Assembly (NCBI GenBank): GCA_035502775.1
Contig: DATJUB010000052.1
Coordinates: 1 to 27,534 of the forward strand
Reading direction: 5' to 3'
DNA from: 67-14 sp035502775
GTDB taxonomy: Bacteria > Actinomycetota > Thermoleophilia > Solirubrobacterales > 70-9
Length of the DNA: 27,534 nucleotides
Shown: positions 24,385 through 27,534 of the stretch, piece after piece
How positions within the stretch are numbered: the stretch's first letter is position 1
Layout of the letters: the number at the start of each line of letters is the position of its first letter
Notes under the pieces: generated by a model
Seen by the model: only the letters and a program-made list of their open reading frames with translations
Database searches by the model: none
What the model was told of the DNA's origin: nothing
Program-made: the position numbers and the translations under genes

Positions 24385-25283
24385 CAGGTGCTCTCCGCGA
24401 CGCGTTCACCAAGCAGGCCGCGTGGCCGCAGGTACAGGACGAGGATCAGGGTTCCGAATATGAAGGCGTCGGACCAGGTGCCGGATAAATATCCCTGCAC
24501 CCCGGCTTCCAGGACGCCGATTAAGAGTCCGCCGACCATCGCGCCGGCGACGTTGCCGATTCCGCCGACGACGGCGGCGGTGAAAGCCTTGAGGCCCAGC
24601 ATGAATCCCATCTCGAATCCGATGCGCTGGTAATAGACACCGGAGAGCACTCCGGTCACGGCGGCGAGTGCCGCACCGATGCCGAAGGCGACCGCGATCA
24701 GGGCCTTGACGTTGATGCCCATGAGCCGGGCGGCGTCGTGGTCCACCGCCAGGGCCCGCATCGCCATGCCGGTCTGGGTGCGGTTGACGAAGTAGAGCAT
24801 GCCGATCATGAGGCTGGCCGCGAGTCCGATGACGACCAGATCCATGCGGTTGACTGTGATGCCGAGCAGGTCGATCGATTCGGTGCTGATCGTGTAGGGC
24901 GGGTAGGCGCGATCACCCGCTCCGAAGACGCGTTTGATGATCTCCTGGAGCGCGAAGGCGACGCTCAGGGCCACGATCATGAATCCGAGCGGGTAGTTGA
25001 TCAGCGACCGGTAGATGAACTTGAGCAGTCCGAGGGATATCAGCACGGTCGCGCTGATCGAGATGGCCGCCGCGATGGCGATCTGAGGAACCGGCGGCAG
25101 GTCGCCGACGGGAGTGCGGTCGAGCACGAACCAACCGATGAACGCGGCCACCATGACCAGATCGCCGTGGGCGAAGTTGATCAGGCGGACGATCCCGTAG
25201 ACCATGGTGTAGCCGAGGGCCACCAGGGCGTAGAAGGAACCGACGGTGAGGCCGCTCACCAATGTCTGTAGGAGTGTGTCCAT
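24384..25283 (-). CDS. livH: Branched-chain-amino-acid-type ABC permease LivH
   Basis: A 299-residue inner-membrane permease. The N-terminal LVSGLTVGSFYALVALGYTMVYGIVRLINFAHGD region (first 40 residues; key part GYTMVYGIVRLINFAHG) is diagnostic for LivH, and FVNRTQTGMAMRALAVDHDAARLMGI is the coupling-helix region. About eight hydrophobic helices are visible. It pairs with the LivM half of the next gene. It follows the binding-protein gene after 66 bases that contain a hairpin, so it may be expressed at a lower level than the binding protein. Confidence 0.95.
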   Translation of the reverse strand: MDTLLQTLVSGLTVGSFYALVALGYTMVYGIVRLINFAHGDLVMVAAFIGWFVLDRTPVGDLPPVPQIAIAAAISISATVLISLGLLKFIYRSLINYPLGFMIVALSVAFALQEIIKRVFGAGDRAYPPYTISTESIDLLGITVNRMDLVVIGLAASLMIGMLYFVNRTQTGMAMRALAVDHDAARLMGINVKALIAVAFGIGAALAAVTGVLSGVYYQRIGFEMGFMLGLKAFTAAVVGGIGNVAGAMVGGLLIGVLEAGVQGYLSGTWSDAFIFGTLILVLYLRPRGLLGERVAEST

Positions 25284-25304
25284 GTTCTGGTTCGGTTGTT
25301 TCGA

Positions 25305-25343
25305 GGAAGGAAACGGGCGGCCGGCATAGCCGGCCGGCCGCCC
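25305..25343 (-). terminator. Hairpin between binding-protein and permease genes
   Basis: Arms 25315-25325 and 25333-25343 pair perfectly over 11 GC-rich bases with a seven-base loop. On the minus strand GTTTCCTTCC follows. It lies seven bases after the binding-protein stop and probably acts as a partial terminator or mRNA stabiliser that raises binding-protein output over the permease and enzyme genes. Confidence 0.6.
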
Positions 25344-25349
25344 TGGTTC

Positions 25350-26576
25350 CTACTTGCCGCTTTCGCCCCAGGTTCCGTCTTCACCGACGGAGTACTCGGG
25401 CACGAAGTCGGTCCCGTCCGACCTCACTGCCAGGTATGGGAACGCGGTGCGGTCACCCTTTTCGTCGAACTTGATGGAGCCGGTGACTCCCTCGAGTTCG
25501 GTCGCCTTGAGTCGCTCGTTGAGCGCTTCGTGCGAGAGATCTGCGGGGTCTTCTTCGATCGCCGCGATCAGGGTCTTCATCGCGTCGTACTGGAAGACGC
25601 CGTACGGGCCCGGATCGTTGCCGAACTTCTCCTTGTAGTCGGCCCGGTACTGCTTGGCCTCCTTACCCTGGAGGAGCAAGGCGGTCGGGTAGGTGACGAT
25701 CGAGAACCGGTCGTCGGTCACCGCGTCCGGGGCCAGCTCGCTCACGGTCGAGTTGATCGTCGAGGTGCCGCCGACCAGGTTGTAGTCGAGGCCGAGGCTG
25801 GACCACTGCCTGGCGATCGGACCGAACTCCGGGTAGAAGCCGGTGTAGAACAGCGTGTCGGCGCCTTCGCGCTCGACCCGGTCGAGCATCGCGCGGTAAT
25901 CGTTGCTGCCCGGCTGGACGGCGTCGAAGTACACGATCTCGGGACCGCCGTTCTCTTCGATCTCCTTCTTCATGTTGTCGGCGACGGACACCGCGAACTC
26001 GGTGTTGTCATGGACGATCGCGACCTTTTCGCTGCCGACCACGTCGTTGAGGTAGGCAACGTCGGCCGGTGCCTCGAAGTCATCGCGGCCGATCAGGCGG
26101 ACGATGTTCTCGAAGCCCGATTCGGTCACGTCCGGGTTGCTGGAGACGGAGACCACGAACGGCAGGTTGTCCGAGCGGCTGAAGACTTCCATCGCCGGCA
26201 GGGTCGCGTCGGAGCAGTAGCCACCGACCACGGCGACGACGTTGTCCTGAACCAGCTTCTCGGCAGCCTGAACACCCTGCTGGGCTTCACAGGCGTCGTC
26301 CGCCACGTTCAGCTCGATCTTGCGGCCGTCGATTCCACCGTCGGCGTTGACCGACTCGATCGCCATCTCGGAGGCGTTCTGGATGTCCTCACCGTCGGAG
26401 GCGACCGATCCACTCATCGGGGCCAGGATTCCGACCTTGATCGGGCCGGTTGAATTGTCACTGTCATCGCCGCCGCAGGCCGCGACCAGGACTGACACAG
26501 CAAACATCGCGACGATGGAGGCGATGATCGCCTTCCACGGCCGCTTGCCCTCGCGGGACGTACTCGGTGAACTCAT
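25350..26576 (-). CDS. LivK/HAAT-type substrate-binding lipoprotein
   Basis: A 408-residue solute-binding protein for the adjacent Liv importer. The signal sequence ends in the lipobox LVAAC with the lipidated cysteine at C34, followed by GGDDSDNS linker residues. The type I periplasmic-binding (Peripla_BP_6) core begins IKVGILAPMSGSVASDGEDIQNASEMA and includes VAVVGGYCSDATLPA and GTSTINSTVSELAPDAV. It captures the imported compound outside the membrane. Its ATG shares ATGA with the end of the ferredoxin gene and AAAGGA lies eight bases upstream. The ligand cannot be deduced; given the downstream enzymes, an amide or amino-acid conjugate is a guess. Confidence 0.93.
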   Translation of the reverse strand: MSSPSTSREGKRPWKAIIASIVAMFAVSVLVAACGGDDSDNSTGPIKVGILAPMSGSVASDGEDIQNASEMAIESVNADGGIDGRKIELNVADDACEAQQGVQAAEKLVQDNVVAVVGGYCSDATLPAMEVFSRSDNLPFVVSVSSNPDVTESGFENIVRLIGRDDFEAPADVAYLNDVVGSEKVAIVHDNTEFAVSVADNMKKEIEENGGPEIVYFDAVQPGSNDYRAMLDRVEREGADTLFYTGFYPEFGPIARQWSSLGLDYNLVGGTSTINSTVSELAPDAVTDDRFSIVTYPTALLLQGKEAKQYRADYKEKFGNDPGPYGVFQYDAMKTLIAAIEEDPADLSHEALNERLKATELEGVTGSIKFDEKGDRTAFPYLAVRSDGTDFVPEYSVGEDGTWGESGK

Positions 26577-26923
26577 TCAGGGTTCCTTTCAGGATGTGAA
26601 CTGACTAGATCGGTGTCGACCCCCGTTGGGCCGACATCCGTGGCGCAGCCGGGCGAACCGAGAGGTTCGGTGCGTCCGGGCAGCGTCTTGGAGAAAAACC
26701 TCTTCTCGTCATCGAAGAACTCGATGAGCCTCGGGTCATCGAGATCTTCACTTCGGCGGATCGCCTGGTGGGGACACTCGGTTTCACAGGCACCGCAGTC
26801 GATGCATTCGTCGTGCTGGATGTAGAGCTTGCGCTCGCCTATGTAGATGCAGTCGACCGGGCAGGCGTCCAGACAGGACTGGTCCGTGCGGTCGATGCAT
26901 TCTGGTCCGATTGTGAAAGTCAT
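26573..26923 (-). CDS. 7Fe ferredoxin, [3Fe-4S][4Fe-4S], FdxA-like
   Basis: A 116-residue electron carrier. Cysteines C9, C17, C21, C25, C40, C43, C46 and C50 match, shifted by one, the Azotobacter FdI pattern in which C8, C16 and C49 hold a 3Fe-4S cluster and C20, C39, C42 and C45 a 4Fe-4S cluster; C25 would be free. CPVDCIYIGERKLYIQHDEC and the later LGSPGCATDVGPTG match actinobacterial FdxA. The start at 26923 (MTFTIGPEC) is chosen by homology; the frame runs further upstream without similarity. It overlaps the binding-protein start by four bases (ATGA), so it heads the catabolic operon. It may feed electrons to the Rieske oxygenase, which has no other partner here. Confidence 0.93.
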   Translation of the reverse strand: MTFTIGPECIDRTDQSCLDACPVDCIYIGERKLYIQHDECIDCGACETECPHQAIRRSEDLDDPRLIEFFDDEKRFFSKTLPGRTEPLGSPGCATDVGPTGVDTDLVSSHPERNPE

Positions 26924-27308
26924 AAGTATCCGCGCCTGAATCCTGGATCCATTCGATGATCCTAGATTATTAAGCGGAGGAATGTCACACAGCTGTTCCG
27001 AGTGGGCGTGAAAACACAACCACCCAGTGCGTGATCTAGCGTCCTTTACCTAGTTATAGAGCCAAATTTGGCCGTATCTCGCAAGTTGCCCACCCCGCTG
27101 GGATTCGACGTTCTCGAGATGCGGGATCGATGATTCCCCGCGCTTCGGCCTCTTTGCCCGGAGTGAACAACCTCCGCTAAATCCTTTTTGCTCGGCCCGA
27201 GTTTCCATAACTCTAGCGCTCCGGCTCGCGAATCCCCGGGGTCACCGGGGCGCGAAAAAAGTGGACCGTGCATCCGTCTTCGAATCGAAGTCACCGGGCG
27301 TGGTCATC
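26924..27308. other. Intergenic region between ferredoxin operon and SRP RNA
   Basis: These 385 bases carry no convincing gene; short open frames on the minus strand lack family features and a ribosome site. The part from 26924 to 27090 is less GC-rich than the surroundings and holds the presumed operon promoter and a 5' leader of roughly 120 bases. Around 27230-27260 is an inverted repeat CCCCGG-GGTCA-CCGGGG followed by six A residues, which read as a T tract on the minus strand and may mark where SRP RNA transcription ends. I recognise no riboswitch. Confidence 0.6.
27053..27072 (-). promoter_or_regulatory. Promoter element and palindromic operator candidate of the catabolic operon
   Basis: On the minus strand TATAAC (27058-27053) is a good -10 box. 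Directly upstream lies the perfect 12-bp palindrome GCCAAATTTGGC (27061-27072), which would occupy the spacer toward a TTGCGA at 27084-27079; that spacing (20 bases) is long for a -35. The palindrome differs from the one at the GntR gene, so another regulator may act here. Confidence 0.4.
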
Positions 27309-27534
27309 GAGTTCGGCTCGGGTAAGGCTAACCCGCGGCACCCGTAGTTTCCGCTTAAGGCTGCTTCCTTCCGGATCTGACCTGGTTCACGGGCTTGCGT
27401 CGCGCGGGACCTGACCGTCAACACCTCCCTCGGTGTTCTGACCCCAGTGGCCAGACCCTCGGAACGGAATTCGGCCTTGCTAAAGCGGATTGCAAGTGAC
27501 AAGGCACCGCTACCTCCCCGCCTAGCACGGTCCG
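27309..27534 (-). ncRNA. ffs: Signal recognition particle RNA, large bacterial form
   Basis: On the minus strand the hallmark apical domain is plain: CCAGGTCAGATCCGGAAGG followed by AAGCAGCC, with the GGAA tetraloop of helix 8. GTCCCGCG and CCCGT upstream pair with ACGGG and CGCGGG downstream to form helix 5. The 5' part reads GTGCTAGGCGGGGAGGTAGC and then GGTGCCTTGTCACTTGCAAT, which matches the Alu-domain start of large SRP RNAs known from Thermus/Deinococcus-type bacteria. The RNA is therefore about 220 nt, not the 100-nt form. The 5' end is within a few bases of the window edge and may lie just beyond it; the 3' end near 27309 is an estimate. Confidence 0.9.

Noticed and set aside
25296..26453. 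385-codon plus-strand open frame
   Set aside because: Antisense to the binding-protein gene with its lipobox and ligand-binding core.
27046..27294. 82-codon minus-strand open frame between the SRP RNA and the ferredoxin gene
   Set aside because: Arg/Ser-rich, no ribosome site, and it covers the likely promoter; looks like chance.

Overview
The window is high-GC, tightly packed bacterial DNA. It most resembles an actinobacterium of the Thermoleophilia/Solirubrobacterales type. The reasons are the ELWxxDG-repeat secreted protein with a basic C-terminal domain, the MMPL transporter, the dnaX-ybaB-recR block, a large-form (Alu-domain) SRP RNA, and many start/stop overlaps. This placement is inference from gene style, not from a phylogenetic marker. 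I see no mobile element, CRISPR array or tRNA.

Left part (1-8.5 kb): a secreted ELWxxDG-repeat protein converges, with one base between stop codons, on an overlapping lysC-asd pair (first two steps of the aspartate amino-acid pathway, minus strand). Divergent from lysC, after a CRP-like inverted repeat, is an MMPL/RND exporter translationally coupled to a double-hotdog acyl-CoA thioesterase; a near-ideal intrinsic terminator closes this pair. Next is a DszB-like (sulfinate desulfinase/NMT1-like) protein with an apparently leaderless promoter carrying a palindrome in its spacer.

Middle part (8.5-13.7 kb): a minus-strand housekeeping operon dnaX-ybaB-recR, each gene overlapping the next. Divergent from it is a polytopic GT-C-type membrane protein that converges, across a 23-bp perfect hairpin, on a YtoQ-family gene.

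Right part (13.7-26.9 kb): what looks like a large catabolic locus. A MmgE/PrpD protein and a GntR/FCD regulator are divergent around a 12-bp palindrome. Facing them is a minus-strand operon of ten genes, nearly all overlapping or a few bases apart, read from 26923 down to 15876. Its order is 7Fe ferredoxin, Liv-type binding lipoprotein, LivH, a LivM-LivG fusion, LivF, Gfo/Idh/MocA dehydrogenase, Rieske oxygenase, isoaspartyl-dipeptidase-like amidohydrolase (M38), creatinase/ectoine-hydrolase-like M24 protein, and AbgA-like M20 amidohydrolase. The simplest reading is import of an amide- or amino-acid-conjugate-like molecule, oxidation by the Rieske/ferredoxin pair and the dehydrogenase, and C-N bond cleavage by three unrelated hydrolase folds. 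The M38 and M24 members have lost the specificity or metal residues of their best-known relatives. The substrate is unknown and this operon is the best candidate here for an undescribed pathway.

Right edge: a 385-base gap carries the operon promoter region, then the SRP RNA gene (ffs, minus strand) runs to the window edge.
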